DNA of 64,000 bases, from contig CBDBJK010000018.1 in NCBI GenBank assembly GCA_965206395.1, positions 62,001 through 126,000 on the forward strand, in the 5' to 3' direction. This stretch comes from CBDBJK01 sp965206395 (lineage in GTDB: Bacteria > Chloroflexota > Dehalococcoidia > Lucifugimonadales > CATOSD01). The notes below the pieces were generated by a model, which did no database searches, was not told the DNA's origin, and saw only the letters and a program-made list of their open reading frames with translations. Numbering within the stretch: the first letter of the stretch is position 1; every line of letters starts with the position of its first letter. The position numbers were made by a program, and so were the translations under genes. Of this stretch, positions 1-8,990 are shown one piece after another.

Positions 1-1605
1 GACTTCACGGACAAGTCAATCGGGCACGCGCTCGAATGGATACATGCCATCGGCGGCGAGGGCCACTCCACGAACGGCTCGTCACCGGACGAAGTGCTGT
101 CGGAACGCGAGAAGATCATCGCCACGCAGATACTAAAGGAGATTGACGCCCGACTGAACTTCCTGATGAACATTGGACTCGATTACCTCACGCTGTCTCG
201 CACGGCGTCTACACTGAGCGGCGGCGAGGCCCAGCGCATCCGGCTGGCGACGCAGATAGGCTCAGGTCTGATGGGAGTTCTGTACGTATGCGACGAGCCT
301 TCGATTGGTCTGCATCCGGCCGACGACTACCGCCTCATCGAGACCCTGAAGCGGCTGCGAGACCTCGGCAATACCGTGCTCATCGTCGAGCATGACGAGG
401 CCATCATGCGAGCGGCGGACCATATCGTTGACCTTGGCCCCGGCGCGGGAGAACATGGCGGTCACGTCGTAGCCGCCGGAACAATCGACGACATCCTCAA
501 TTCGCCGGAATCGCTCACAGGCCAGTACCTCAGCGGTCGCAAACAGATACCTCTGCCTGAGACCAGGCGCGAGGGCAACGGCAAGGACATCACCATCAAG
601 GGCGCGCGCGAGAACAATCTCAAAGATGTAGACGTGCGCATTCCGCTGGGGGCGCTGGTCTGCATCACCGGCGTGTCCGGGTCGGGCAAAAGCACGCTCA
701 TCAACGAAATTTTGTACAAAAAGATGGCTCAACAGTTCTACAGGGCCAAGGACCGCCCGGGCGACTTCGACAGCCTTGAGAACGTCGAAAACATCGACAA
801 GGTGGTCAATATCGACCAGTCGCCAATCGGACGCACGCCCCGCAGCAATCCGGCGACGTACACCGGAACCTTCACGCCCGTGCGCGAGCTATTCGCCACG
901 ATGCCGGAAGCCAGGATGCGCGGCTACAAGCCGGGCCGATTCTCGTTCAATGTCAAAGGCGGGCGGTGCGAGGCCTGTTCGGGTGACGGATACATCAACA
1001 TCGAGATGCAATTCCTGCCCGATGTGACGGTCCCGTGCGAGATATGCGACGGCAAAAGATACAATCGCGAGGCTCTGGAGATCGAGTTCAAGGGCAAGAA
1101 CATAGCTGACGTGCTGAACATGACGGTGTCCGAGGCGCTGGAGTTCTTTGATAACATCCCCCGCGTGCGCAACAAGCTGCAAACGATGAACGACGTTGGG
1201 CTTGGCTATATCCGGTTGGGCCAGCCCGCGACTCAGATTAGCGGAGGGGAGGCTCAGCGCGTCAAGCTCGCCACAGAGTTGTCCAAGCGGGCGACGGGCA
1301 GCACGCTCTACATTCTCGACGAGCCGACGACCGGCCTGTCGTTCGAAGACTGCTCCTATCTTCTGCGAGTGCTGCACCGTCTCGTGGATGCAGGCAACAG
1401 CATCGTCCTCATCGAGCATCACCTCGACCTGATAAAGAGCGCCGACTGGATAATCGACCTCGGCCCCGGCGCGGGAGACAAGGGCGGCTACGTCATCGCG
1501 GAAGGCACGCCGGAGGACGTGGCGGCGATGGAGCACTCCTACACCGGCCAGTACCTGCGCCCTTATCTTCCCAACATCGCCCAGCCGGTCGAGGCGGCGG
1601 ACTGA
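1..1605 (+). CDS. uvrA: UvrA, excinuclease ABC subunit A (C-terminal part)
   Basis: Damage-recognition ATPase of nucleotide excision repair. The frame is open from base 1, so the N-terminal part lies outside the window; about 534 residues remain. Visible in order: the ABC signature LSGGEAQRIRLA near 214-250 followed by Walker B with CDEPSIGLHP; the second Walker A GVSGSGKSTLINE near 670-710; a zinc-finger module with CEAC near 967 and CEIC near 1036; the second signature ISGGEAQRVKLATELSKR near 1240; and the second Walker B ILDEPTTGLSFED near 1315. All catalytic elements of the second ATPase cassette are present. It ends with TGA, 17 bases before the next gene. Identification is secure. Confidence 0.97.
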   Translation, partial: DFTDKSIGHALEWIHAIGGEGHSTNGSSPDEVLSEREKIIATQILKEIDARLNFLMNIGLDYLTLSRTASTLSGGEAQRIRLATQIGSGLMGVLYVCDEPSIGLHPADDYRLIETLKRLRDLGNTVLIVEHDEAIMRAADHIVDLGPGAGEHGGHVVAAGTIDDILNSPESLTGQYLSGRKQIPLPETRREGNGKDITIKGARENNLKDVDVRIPLGALVCITGVSGSGKSTLINEILYKKMAQQFYRAKDRPGDFDSLENVENIDKVVNIDQSPIGRTPRSNPATYTGTFTPVRELFATMPEARMRGYKPGRFSFNVKGGRCEACSGDGYINIEMQFLPDVTVPCEICDGKRYNREALEIEFKGKNIADVLNMTVSEALEFFDNIPRVRNKLQTMNDVGLGYIRLGQPATQISGGEAQRVKLATELSKRATGSTLYILDEPTTGLSFEDCSYLLRVLHRLVDAGNSIVLIEHHLDLIKSADWIIDLGPGAGDKGGYVIAEGTPEDVAAMEHSYTGQYLRPYLPNIAQPVEAAD

Positions 1606-1622
1606 GACTTGGAGGAAATTTC

Positions 1623-2051
1623 ATGCCAAGACTTTCATCTCAAGAACTTCAAAAGGCAAAGCGTGTCAAACAAAAGGAAAGAGAGAAGGAATTGAACGCC
1701 AAGCAGCGCGAGCAGGAACTTGCAGTGGAACAAAGGTCTCGATCGCAACAACTAGTTAGCGTAACTGACGCCATATATGAAGAAATGGATAAGCTGAATA
1801 AAAAGGCCCCAGCAATGCCCGTAAGTAAGCTTACCCTTGACAAGGTGAATAGAGCGATAATCTCAGTGAAAGCATTATTGAAAGATGAGAAAGATGAGTT
1901 CGTTGATGAAATTGAGGAGTTTTTCCCCGCTGGGGACATGCCTGAATATCGAGATGTTACTTTGGTCCTCAGCCAACTCAAAGCTGGTCTAAGTCGTTTC
2001 AGAGAGTCAAACCGGACGTACTGGTCTACCCTACGGGTAAGAGGGTCATAA
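1623..2051 (+). CDS. Small coiled-coil protein, possible partner of the downstream nuclease
   Basis: I do not recognise the family. 142 residues: a very charged N-terminal third rich in Lys, Glu, Gln and Arg (about residues 8-40) that should form a long helix or coiled coil, then a mixed acidic region. A strong ribosome site (GGAGGAAATTTC then ATG) decides the start. It ends four bases before the start of the broken nuclease gene, so the two were probably one transcriptional unit. Base composition is clearly more AT-rich than uvrA upstream, which suggests the pair was acquired. A role as accessory subunit of the nuclease is inference from context only. Confidence 0.6.
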   Translation: MPRLSSQELQKAKRVKQKEREKELNAKQREQELAVEQRSRSQQLVSVTDAIYEEMDKLNKKAPAMPVSKLTLDKVNRAIISVKALLKDEKDEFVDEIEEFFPAGDMPEYRDVTLVLSQLKAGLSRFRESNRTYWSTLRVRGS

Positions 2052-2328
2052 ATTCATGCTCATAACAAAGGCGTTTAACTTGAGTTTCACTCAAGGCGAG
2101 GTTGACTTTGTTATTCCCCGACTCGACCAGGACTTGCCCTTATGCATTGACCCCTTTCTTCTTTATAAAAGTCGAGACGATAACCTGCGAGGCCTTCATG
2201 ATCAAATGCTCACCCTATTTAGAAACGCAATTGCGTGTTTTCGAGAGGGGAAAATACGAGAATTCCAAGAACTTATTAGCTTCCCTGAAGTGAACGAAGT
2301 TGGTTTAGGATTAAGGTGGACCCCATTA

Positions 2329-3264
2329 TTAAGACAGCACGAGGGCTAAATTAAGAGAGTCTCCCACCCCTGCGCTAGGTTTCACCAAGCCCGATGGCAG
2401 CCCTGCTTCTTCAGCTGCTGCTCCCCTTTCTTCCTGGCCATGTTGGTACACCTCTGCTGGGGTCCGGTAGCCCAAAGCCTGGTGAGGCCTCTGCCGGTTG
2501 TAGAACTCCAGGTAGGCATTGATCCCAGTTCGGGCCTCGGCGACGGTCTGGTAAGCTTTCAGATACACCTCCTCGTACTTGATGCTCCGCCACAGCCGCT
2601 CCACGAAGATGTTGTCCAGGTACCTACCCTTACCATCCATGCTGACCTGGACCCTCTGCTCCTGCAACGTCTGGGTAAAGGCCTCACTGGTGAACTGACT
2701 CCCCTGGTCGGTGTTGAATATCTCCGGTCGTCCCTTACCCAGGGCTTCCTCCAACGCCGCCACGCAGAAGCTGGTGTCCATGGTGTTGGAGAGTTTCCAG
2801 GCCAGCACGTGCCGGCTGTGCCAGTCCATGATGGCCACCAGGTACAGGAAGCCCTTCGCCATGGGGATGTAGGTGATGTCCGCGGCCCAGACCTGGTCGA
2901 CCCGATTAACCTCCACTCCCTTCAGCAGATAGGGAAAGATCCGGTGTCCCGGCGCTGGTTTGCTGGTGTTGGGACGCCGGTAGATGGCTTCCAGACCCAT
3001 CAACCGCATCAGCCTTCGAACCCTTTTTCGGCTCACCAGATAGCCCTGTTGCAGCAGCCAGGCCTTCATCTTCCTAGAGCCGTAGAAGGGGGTCTTCAAA
3101 TACTGACGGTCCATCAGGGCCATCAACTCCAGGTCTTCTGCCCTGGTCGGTACCGGCCGGTAGTACACCGAGGCCCGGCTGACGTCCAGCAGGATACATT
3201 GACGCACCAAAGACAGCTGCTGGTGGTCTCGGTCTATCATGGCTCGCCGTATGCTGCGACTCAT
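2329..3264 (-). CDS. IS3-family transposase OrfB (DDE integrase)
   Basis: 311-residue catalytic subunit with an HTH_21-like N-terminus and an rve/DDE core. The three acidic residues are seen in VWAADITYIPM, IFNTDQGSQFTS and NIFVERLWRSIKYE. The C-terminus has the usual YNRQRPHQALGYRTPAEVY motif. No internal stop or frameshift is visible, so this copy looks intact. Confidence 0.93.
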   Translation of the reverse strand: MSRSIRRAMIDRDHQQLSLVRQCILLDVSRASVYYRPVPTRAEDLELMALMDRQYLKTPFYGSRKMKAWLLQQGYLVSRKRVRRLMRLMGLEAIYRRPNTSKPAPGHRIFPYLLKGVEVNRVDQVWAADITYIPMAKGFLYLVAIMDWHSRHVLAWKLSNTMDTSFCVAALEEALGKGRPEIFNTDQGSQFTSEAFTQTLQEQRVQVSMDGKGRYLDNIFVERLWRSIKYEEVYLKAYQTVAEARTGINAYLEFYNRQRPHQALGYRTPAEVYQHGQEERGAAAEEAGLPSGLVKPSAGVGDSLNLALVLS

Positions 3265-3545
3265 AGACCGGACCTTTCCGACAAAAAATCGCGTTCCACC
3301 TTCAGCTGGCCGATGTGCCGGTAGAGGTGGTTAATCTGAGCTTCCTTGGCTTTCTCCTGGGATTTCTGATTGGTGGCAAATAGCTCCGGGGCTCCTTCCA
3401 CCAGGGCCCTTTTCCAGGCGTGAATCTGACTGGGATGGACCTCAAATCGGCTGGCCAGCTGGGCGATGGTCCCTTCCCCCGCAAGGGCGGCCAGGGCCAC
3501 CTTGGCCTTGAACGCCGGACTGTGCTTATTCCTCGTCTGCTTCAT
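3261..3545 (-). CDS. IS3-family transposase OrfA (helix-turn-helix)
   Basis: DNA-binding subunit of the IS3 transposase. It begins MKQTRNKHSPAFKAKVALAA and contains a helix-turn-helix (about residues 22-45, TIAQLASRFEVHPSQIHAWK) followed by a leucine-zipper-like tail. The ATG at 3545 is preceded by AAGGAGCAGGAC; a start 15 bases upstream also exists. Its stop overlaps the orfB start as ATGA, and a T6G run lies just before it, so the two products could be linked by frameshifting or by coupled translation, as in other IS3 elements. Confidence 0.9.
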   Translation of the reverse strand: MKQTRNKHSPAFKAKVALAALAGEGTIAQLASRFEVHPSQIHAWKRALVEGAPELFATNQKSQEKAKEAQINHLYRHIGQLKVERDFLSERSGL

Positions 3546-4154
3546 GTCCTGCTCCTTCACGTCGGTTAGTTGCCGGTTATTTTAGGAGCTGGACTCTCTC
3601 TTAGCCAGTTGTCTAGTTTTTGGGTACCACCTCAGGATATAGTGAAGGAGGTATACGAGGAAGTGGTTTAGGGCAGTATCTTAACAGGCTGTTAGCAGAG
3701 ACTTTAGCTGCTAGCGAACCTTTGCAAGATAGAGGTATCAAACATATCGAAGAGTTGCAGCTTGTGTCTATCGGAATTGGCGCAGATCGTGTTAGCGATA
3801 TTGCAGCGAATATTCTGAAGCAATACTTGATTCAATACACCCAGGTACAGGCTCAGCTTTGGAGCATTCCCATTGAATCTGCTGTCCCAATCAATCATTA
3901 TTTTGATCTCGGAGATTTCACATGGCAAGATGGCTATTTTGATTTACCCAGGAATCCTTTGAATGGCCTCCCAATTTTGCTAGTGCCGAGGAGGGTGGTA
4001 CGACTCTTACCTTGGATAAACTATGATGACTATGCGACAACAGATTATCGGTTGTTCTTACGCCCAAAAAGAAGCAGTGGCTGGTCTAGATTTCCCGGGA
4101 TGAATCGCCAAACTGATAAGGCCTCGAATAAACCCGAGGTCGTTGAAGTCACTA

Positions 4155-4984
4155 GGTTGTGTTGACATTTGGTGCATAATGGATACATGTCAACGACTGA
4201 ATTACGCAATGAACAATGGTCGAAAATCCTTGAATTTCTGCGCTCATGCCCAGACCTCTACGTTGGAGAGGAGGACGATTGCAGGCGCTACGTCGAGGCC
4301 ATCCTGTGGATGGCACGAAGTGGTGCTCCTTGGAGACTGCTGCCTGAGCACTACGGTCACTGGAACAGCGTATATAAGCGCTTCGCACGCTGGTGTGAAA
4401 AGGGTGTATGGGAACGAATGCATCAGCATTTTGTGCAAGACCCCGATATGGAGCATGTCATCATTGATAGCACTGTGATAGCACTGTGATAGCACTGTGG
4501 TTCGCGCTCATCCCTGTGCTGCTGGAGCCTCCAAAAAAACGGTGGCCAATCGGCCCAAGCTCTTGGCCGGAGCCGAGGCGGGTTCAGTACCAAGATCCAC
4601 GTGAGCGTGGATGGATTGGGCAACCCGTTGCGCTTTGAGCCTCACAGCAGGTCAACGTCACGACATCACCCAGGCACAGGCATTGATAGCTGATTTCGAA
4701 ACCGAGCATGTGATTGCTGATAAGGGATACGATTCGATGGATTTTCTCCAATGCATCCTGGGCAGGGGCGCGTTACTGTGATTCCACCTCGGTCAAATCG
4801 AAAGACGCCACGAGAGTATGATGAGTACCTTTACCGAGAGCGCCACCTTGTGGAGTGTTTCATCAACAAGATCAAGCACTACCGGCATATCTTCTCTCGC
4901 TTTGACAAGCTGTCATCGTGTTTCCTGGGATTCTTGAACTTCGTCGGTGCTCTCATATGGCTCAGATGAAATGTCAACACAACC
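4155..4984 (+). mobile_element. IS5-family (IS427-like) element, copy 1
   Basis: 830-bp element with perfect inverted ends GGTTGTGTTGACATTT / AAATGTCAACACAACC, flanked by a TA duplication (4153-4154, 4985-4986). It sits in the second piece of the nuclease gene; excision restores the frame. It is 11 bp longer than copy 2 at 8991-9809 because it holds one more unit of an 11-bp repeat. Confidence 0.9.
4187..4969 (+). pseudogene. IS427-like transposase, degenerate copy 1
   Basis: Related to two-frame IS5/IS427 transposases. The N-terminal part (MSTTELRNEQWSKILEFL...) runs to about 4489, where the unit GATAGCACTGT is present three times in tandem and throws the frame. The C-terminal part resumes in other frames and ends ...FLNFVGALIWLR. 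Compared with copy 2 there is also a one-base insertion near 4640 and a one-base deletion near 4779, so this copy cannot make a full transposase even with programmed frameshifting. Confidence 0.85.
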
Positions 4985-5006
4985 TAGGAATAACCTTAGT
5001 CTACTA

Positions 5007-6243
5007 GTGGTTCAACGTTTTTGTATTGATGGGTAGAGTGACTTTAGCTTGATGCGCGCATCCTCGGTAGTGAAGCGCCAATCCACTCGTATCACATCCC
5101 GGTTGCGTTGATTCTGCCAAGCATTGACCTCGCCGCGCAGGATGTCTTGATTGGCAATCCGTCGGTCCAGGCACTGTCGAGCCAGCACACCGATCTCTAT
5201 CTCCGCCATATTCAACCAACTCCCGTGTTTGGGAGTGTAGTGTATCTCCAGTCGCTCAGCTATACGCCTCGCCTCAGCAGGCTCGAATGCCTCGTATAGC
5301 GAGGACAGCTTGTGAGTGTTGAGATTGTCCATTACCAGCACGATCCGGTCTCTGTCAGGGTAGTCCTCGTCGACCAGTTTCTTTATCACATGCGCCCAGT
5401 CCACCTTCGTGCGACGCTCTCTGACCTCGACTCGGCGCCATCCGTCCAACGGTGCAAACAGCATGAACAGGCTGCTCACTCCATTGCGCTCGTATTCGTA
5501 GTCGTATGCCGCCGATAAGCCGGGCGCTGCGGGACGCGGCACTCGCGTCTCCTTGACTTGCTGTTTGCTCGTCTCATCCATGCACACCAGAACCTCATTC
5601 CCATCGTACGGCCGTTGGTAGACCTCCAGTACGTCTTCCATCGCGCACACAAACTCCGCGCTCTGACCGGGCGGGATGCACCAACTCTGCTTCAGCCACG
5701 GCTTCAGTTCGTTTTTTTTTAAGCGCCTGGCGAACCGTCTCGGTGCTAATGGTCCCGACTATCTCACACTCGACCAACTGGTCAGCCAACAGCTTCAGGG
5801 TCCAACTGGCACGCCCCTCCGGCGGTTCCCCGCAGGCCATCGCTATCAACCGTGCTTCACCTTCGCCGTCCAGTCTCTTTTGACGCCGACGCAGTTGCTT
5901 TTTGCGATTCAGCGCAGACTCGACCCCCTCCTCCACACAGCGCTTGCGTATTCGCTCGACCGTTGACTGTCCCACACCGAGCGCGCTGGTGATGTCCGCG
6001 TCCTTCATTCCCCCGTCCGAGCGTGACTCATCGCTCATCAGCAGAATGCGCGCATGGGTCTGTTTGTACGCCGCAGCCCGACCGCGTGAGACCAAGGCGT
6101 TGAGTTCCTGTTGTTCGTCGGTAGTCAGTCTGATACGGTACTTCTTGGTAGACATCATGGTTCCTCCTCGGTTCAACGTTACGATTGAACCCCCAAGAGG
6201 AACAATGACTATCATGGTATTCATTTCAATGATGTTGGACCAC
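5007..6243 (-). mobile_element. IS630-family element, copy A
   Basis: 1237-bp element with inverted ends GTGGTTCAAC / GTTGGACCAC and a TA duplication (5005-5006, 6244-6245), the standard IS630/Tc1 target. Removal restores the nuclease frame. A near-identical copy in opposite orientation lies at 7714-8964. Confidence 0.92.
5012..6158 (-). CDS. IS630-family transposase, two frames joined at an A9 run
   Basis: Tc1/mariner-type DDE transposase. The first frame (6158 down to about 5720) starts MMSTKKYRIRLTTDEQQ after GAGGAGGAACC and holds the helix-turn-helix domain. The second frame carries the catalytic core with VLVCMDETSKQ, IVLVMDNLNTH and SWLNMAEIEIG, and ends at 5012. The frames meet at nine consecutive A on the coding strand; shifting there gives KPWLKQSWCIPP, typical of the family. 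The same A9 run is kept in copy B, so programmed frameshifting is more likely than decay. Confidence 0.85.
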
Positions 6244-6957
6244 TAGACAATTACGTTAATCGAAAGGAACGGGAGTCGGCAAGTGCGCAGCCAGTCTATG
6301 TTACAAAGGAAGACCTAGGTCTACCGACAAGACCAATGGCTGAGGAGTTCATAGGGCGACTTGATGCTTTGCCTACTGGTGCTGCCGCCGCGAATGATTA
6401 TCAAAGATTAGTATATGAAATTTTGAATTATCTATTCGAGCCTGGATTGACAGATGGAGAGATGGAAGAAAGAACCATTGAAGGTACTGAGCGTCGAGAC
6501 ATCATTATACAAACGAATCAGATACTTCATTTTGGGACTATGTGCGTAATTGGTATGGTAGCCCGTTGGTTATGTTTGAAGCTAAGAACGTTCAGAGACT
6601 TGAGATGGGGCACATTAATCAGACAGCCAACTACTTAGGAGCTAGACTCGGCTCATTAGGATTCATAGTTACAAGAAAAGCCCCTACGGACAATATTATT
6701 CGCAAGACTTATACTGTCTTCAATGATAGTCAAGGCCAATCACGTAAGATCATCTTAATTCTCAACGACAAAGACCTAGCTGACATGTTACGAAACAAAG
6801 ACTCTGGACAAAACCGAACGCCTTCTCAATATGTACAGCAGATATATCGCACTTTCCGCACCAAGTGTCAATGAAGATTGTCGAATAGACACAGGCGCCG
6901 TCAATTACAAAGCGAGATCGGCTTACCTCAAACCAGTATGCAGAACGCAGGCGAATG

Positions 6958-7578
6958 CTAACGCCAGAAGAAGGCCGACAGGGTGCCTAACCGGTCTAGC
7001 GGCCAGTAGCTTACCCATGCCCTGCCGATGATGTTTTCGGCTGGCACTGGCCCCCAATCGCGGGAGTCGTTGCTGGCACGGCGATTATCGCCAAGCACGT
7101 AGAAACAGCCTGGGGAAAGCGTTCTTGCGGCCCTGGTTTCCTGTGACGGGCGCTTTACATATGGCTCATCGAGCGCGTCGCCGTTTACGAATACCTGGCC
7201 CGACTTGATTTCAACTGTATCACCTGGAACGCCTATCACACGTTTCACGAAGTCCCTACGCGTGTCTTGGGGATAGTGGAAGATGATAATTTCTCCCCTG
7301 CTCGGCGTGTGAAAAGGAAACAGAGTATCCTCTCTGTTTACGCTTCTGGCTTCTTCGCACCGCTCCGAATTGTCGTGCTCTAGAGGCGAGTCATGAAGCT
7401 CCAGGGGGGATGGCCGAAAGTATATCAGCTTGTTTACAACTATGAGCTGCCTTTCCTCGATGGTGGGTTGCATGCTCAAACCCTCGACGCGAAAATTCTG
7501 AATGCTGAATTGCAGACCCAGAAAGATCAACAGCGCAAGTATGACGGTCTCGATAAGCTCTCGGATTAATGCTCGCAT
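6958..7578 (-). CDS. lepB: Signal peptidase I
   Basis: Membrane serine protease that removes Sec signal peptides. One N-terminal membrane segment (about residues 8-26, IETVILALLIFLGLQFSI) precedes the catalytic serine in VEGLSMQPT; the general-base lysine is in DFVKRVIGVPGD; box E is YVLGDNRRASNDSRDWGPV. A hydrophilic insert of about 35 residues (roughly 55-90) lies between the serine and lysine boxes. 206 residues is normal for a Gram-positive-type or Chloroflexota enzyme. It sits alone on the minus strand between two inverted IS630 copies. Confidence 0.95.
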   Translation of the reverse strand: MRALIRELIETVILALLIFLGLQFSIQNFRVEGLSMQPTIEERQLIVVNKLIYFRPSPLELHDSPLEHDNSERCEEARSVNREDTLFPFHTPSRGEIIIFHYPQDTRRDFVKRVIGVPGDTVEIKSGQVFVNGDALDEPYVKRPSQETRAARTLSPGCFYVLGDNRRASNDSRDWGPVPAENIIGRAWVSYWPLDRLGTLSAFFWR

Positions 7579-7713
7579 ATGTTTAGACTGTGTTCCCCTG
7601 GATAGGCCGTTAAAGGCCCGGACTTCACTCCATTATAATCGCCTTCGTGGTCATATGTAACACTTTGGTCCGGCTGAATCGCGCCCAATTGAATACGATT
7701 CTCTGTTGGGCTA

Positions 7714-8964
7714 GTGGTCCAACATCATTGAAATGAATACCATGATAGTCATTGTTCCTCTTGGGGGTTCAATCGTAACGTTGAACCGAGGAGGAACCAT
7801 GATGTCTACCAAGAAGTACCGTATCAGACTGACTACCGACGAACAACAGGAACTCAACGCCTTGGTCTCACGCGGTCGGGCTGCGGCGTACAAACAGACC
7901 CATGCGCGCATTCTGCTGATGAGCGATGAGTCACGCTCGGACGGGGGAATGAAGGACGCGGACATCACCAGCGCGCTCGGTGTGGGACAGTCAACGGTCG
8001 AGCGAATACGCAAGCGCTGTGTGGAGGAGGGGGTCGAGTCTGCGCTGAATCGCAAAAAGCAACTGCGTCGGCGTCAAAAGAGACTGGACGGCGAAGGTGA
8101 AGCACGGTTGATAGCGATGGCCTGCGGGGAACCGCCGGAGGGGCGTGTGCCAGTTGGACCCTGAAGCTGTTGGCTGACCAGTTGGTCGAGTGTGAGATAG
8201 TCGGGACCATTAGCACCGAGACGGTTCGCCAGGCGCTTAAAAAAAAACGAACTGAAGCCGTGGCTGAAGCAGAGTTGGTGCATCCCGCCCGGTCAGAGCG
8301 CGGAGTTTGTGTGCGCGATGGAAGACGTGATGGAAGACGTACTGGAGGTCTACCAACGGCCGTACGATGGGAATGAGGTTCTGGTGTGCATGGATGAGAC
8401 GAGCAAACAGCAAGTCAAGGAGACGCGAGTGCCGCGTCCCGCAGCGCCCGGCTTATCGGCGGCATACGACTACGAATACGAGCGCAATGGAGTGAGCAGC
8501 CTGTTCATGCTGTTTGCACCGTTGGACGGATGGCGCCGAGTCGAGGTCAGAGAGCGTCGCACGAAGGTGGACTGGGCGCATGTGATAAAGAAACTGGTCG
8601 ACGAGGACTACCCTGACAGAGACCGGATCGTGCTGGTAATGGACAATCTCAACACTCACAAGCTGTCCTCGCTATACGAGGCATTCGAGCCTGCTGAGGC
8701 GAGGCGTATAGCTGAGCGACTGGAGATACACTACACTCCCAAACACGGGAGTTGGTTGAATATGGCGGAGATAGAGATCGGTGTGCTGGCTCGACAGTGC
8801 CTGGACCGACGGATTGCCAATCAAGACATCCTGCGCGGCGAGGTCAATGCTTGGCAGAATCAACGCAACCGGGATGTGATACGAGTGGATTGGCGCTTCA
8901 CTACCGAGGATGCGCGCATCAAGCTAAAGTCACTCTACCCATCAATACAAAAACGTTGAACCAC
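7714..8964 (+). mobile_element. IS630-family element, copy B (inverted relative to copy A)
   Basis: 1251-bp element with TA duplication (7712-7713, 8965-8966) and the same ends as copy A. The 14 extra bases are a 12-bp tandem duplication (GATGGAAGACGT unit near 8320-8345) and a GT dinucleotide duplication near 8146. Together with copy A it forms an inverted pair enclosing about 1.47 kb that contains the tail of the nuclease gene and lepB. Confidence 0.92.
7799..8959 (+). pseudogene. IS630-family transposase, copy B, inactivated by a 2-base duplication
   Basis: Same protein as in copy A, but GTGTG replaces GTG near 8145, so the first frame ends at 8164, well before the A9 run at about 8239-8247. 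The catalytic half (to 8959) is intact apart from a four-residue in-frame duplication from the repeated 12-bp unit. The copy is therefore probably unable to transpose on its own. Confidence 0.85.
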
Positions 8965-8990
8965 TAGCATAGGCGGCTGGTATATCATTA

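Larger units (their letters stand above)
2311..3634 (-). mobile_element. IS3-family insertion sequence
   Basis: Element of about 1324 bp carrying orfA and orfB on the minus strand. Imperfect terminal inverted repeats (TTAAGGTGGACCCC at the left, TGAGGTGGTACCC at the right end read inwards) are flanked by a 3-bp target duplication GGA (2308-2310 and 3635-3637). Removing the element plus one GGA restores the nuclease reading frame, which fixes the boundaries. Confidence 0.9.
2056..6874 (+). pseudogene. Probable PD-(D/E)XK nuclease gene split by three insertion sequences
   Basis: Four pieces join in frame when each IS and one target copy are removed: 2056-2310, 3638-4154, 4987-5006 and 6246-6874. 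The product would be about 472 residues: an N-terminal domain containing PLCIDPFLLYKSRD, a segment GLGYSEGGIRGSGLG spanning the IS3 insertion point, and a C-terminal region with ERRDIII followed about 25 residues later by VMFEAKN. The D...ExK spacing fits a restriction-like PD-(D/E)XK nuclease core. A further one-base deletion near 6517 (CAAACG, probably once CAAAACG) shifts the frame just before FWDYVRNWYG. I cannot name the family. The AT-rich sequence and the upstream coiled-coil gene suggest a horizontally acquired, possibly defensive cassette, now dead. Confidence 0.7.

Noticed and set aside
2440..3324. 294-codon open frame on the plus strand
   Set aside because: It is the antisense of the IS3 orfB gene, which has clear DDE transposase motifs.
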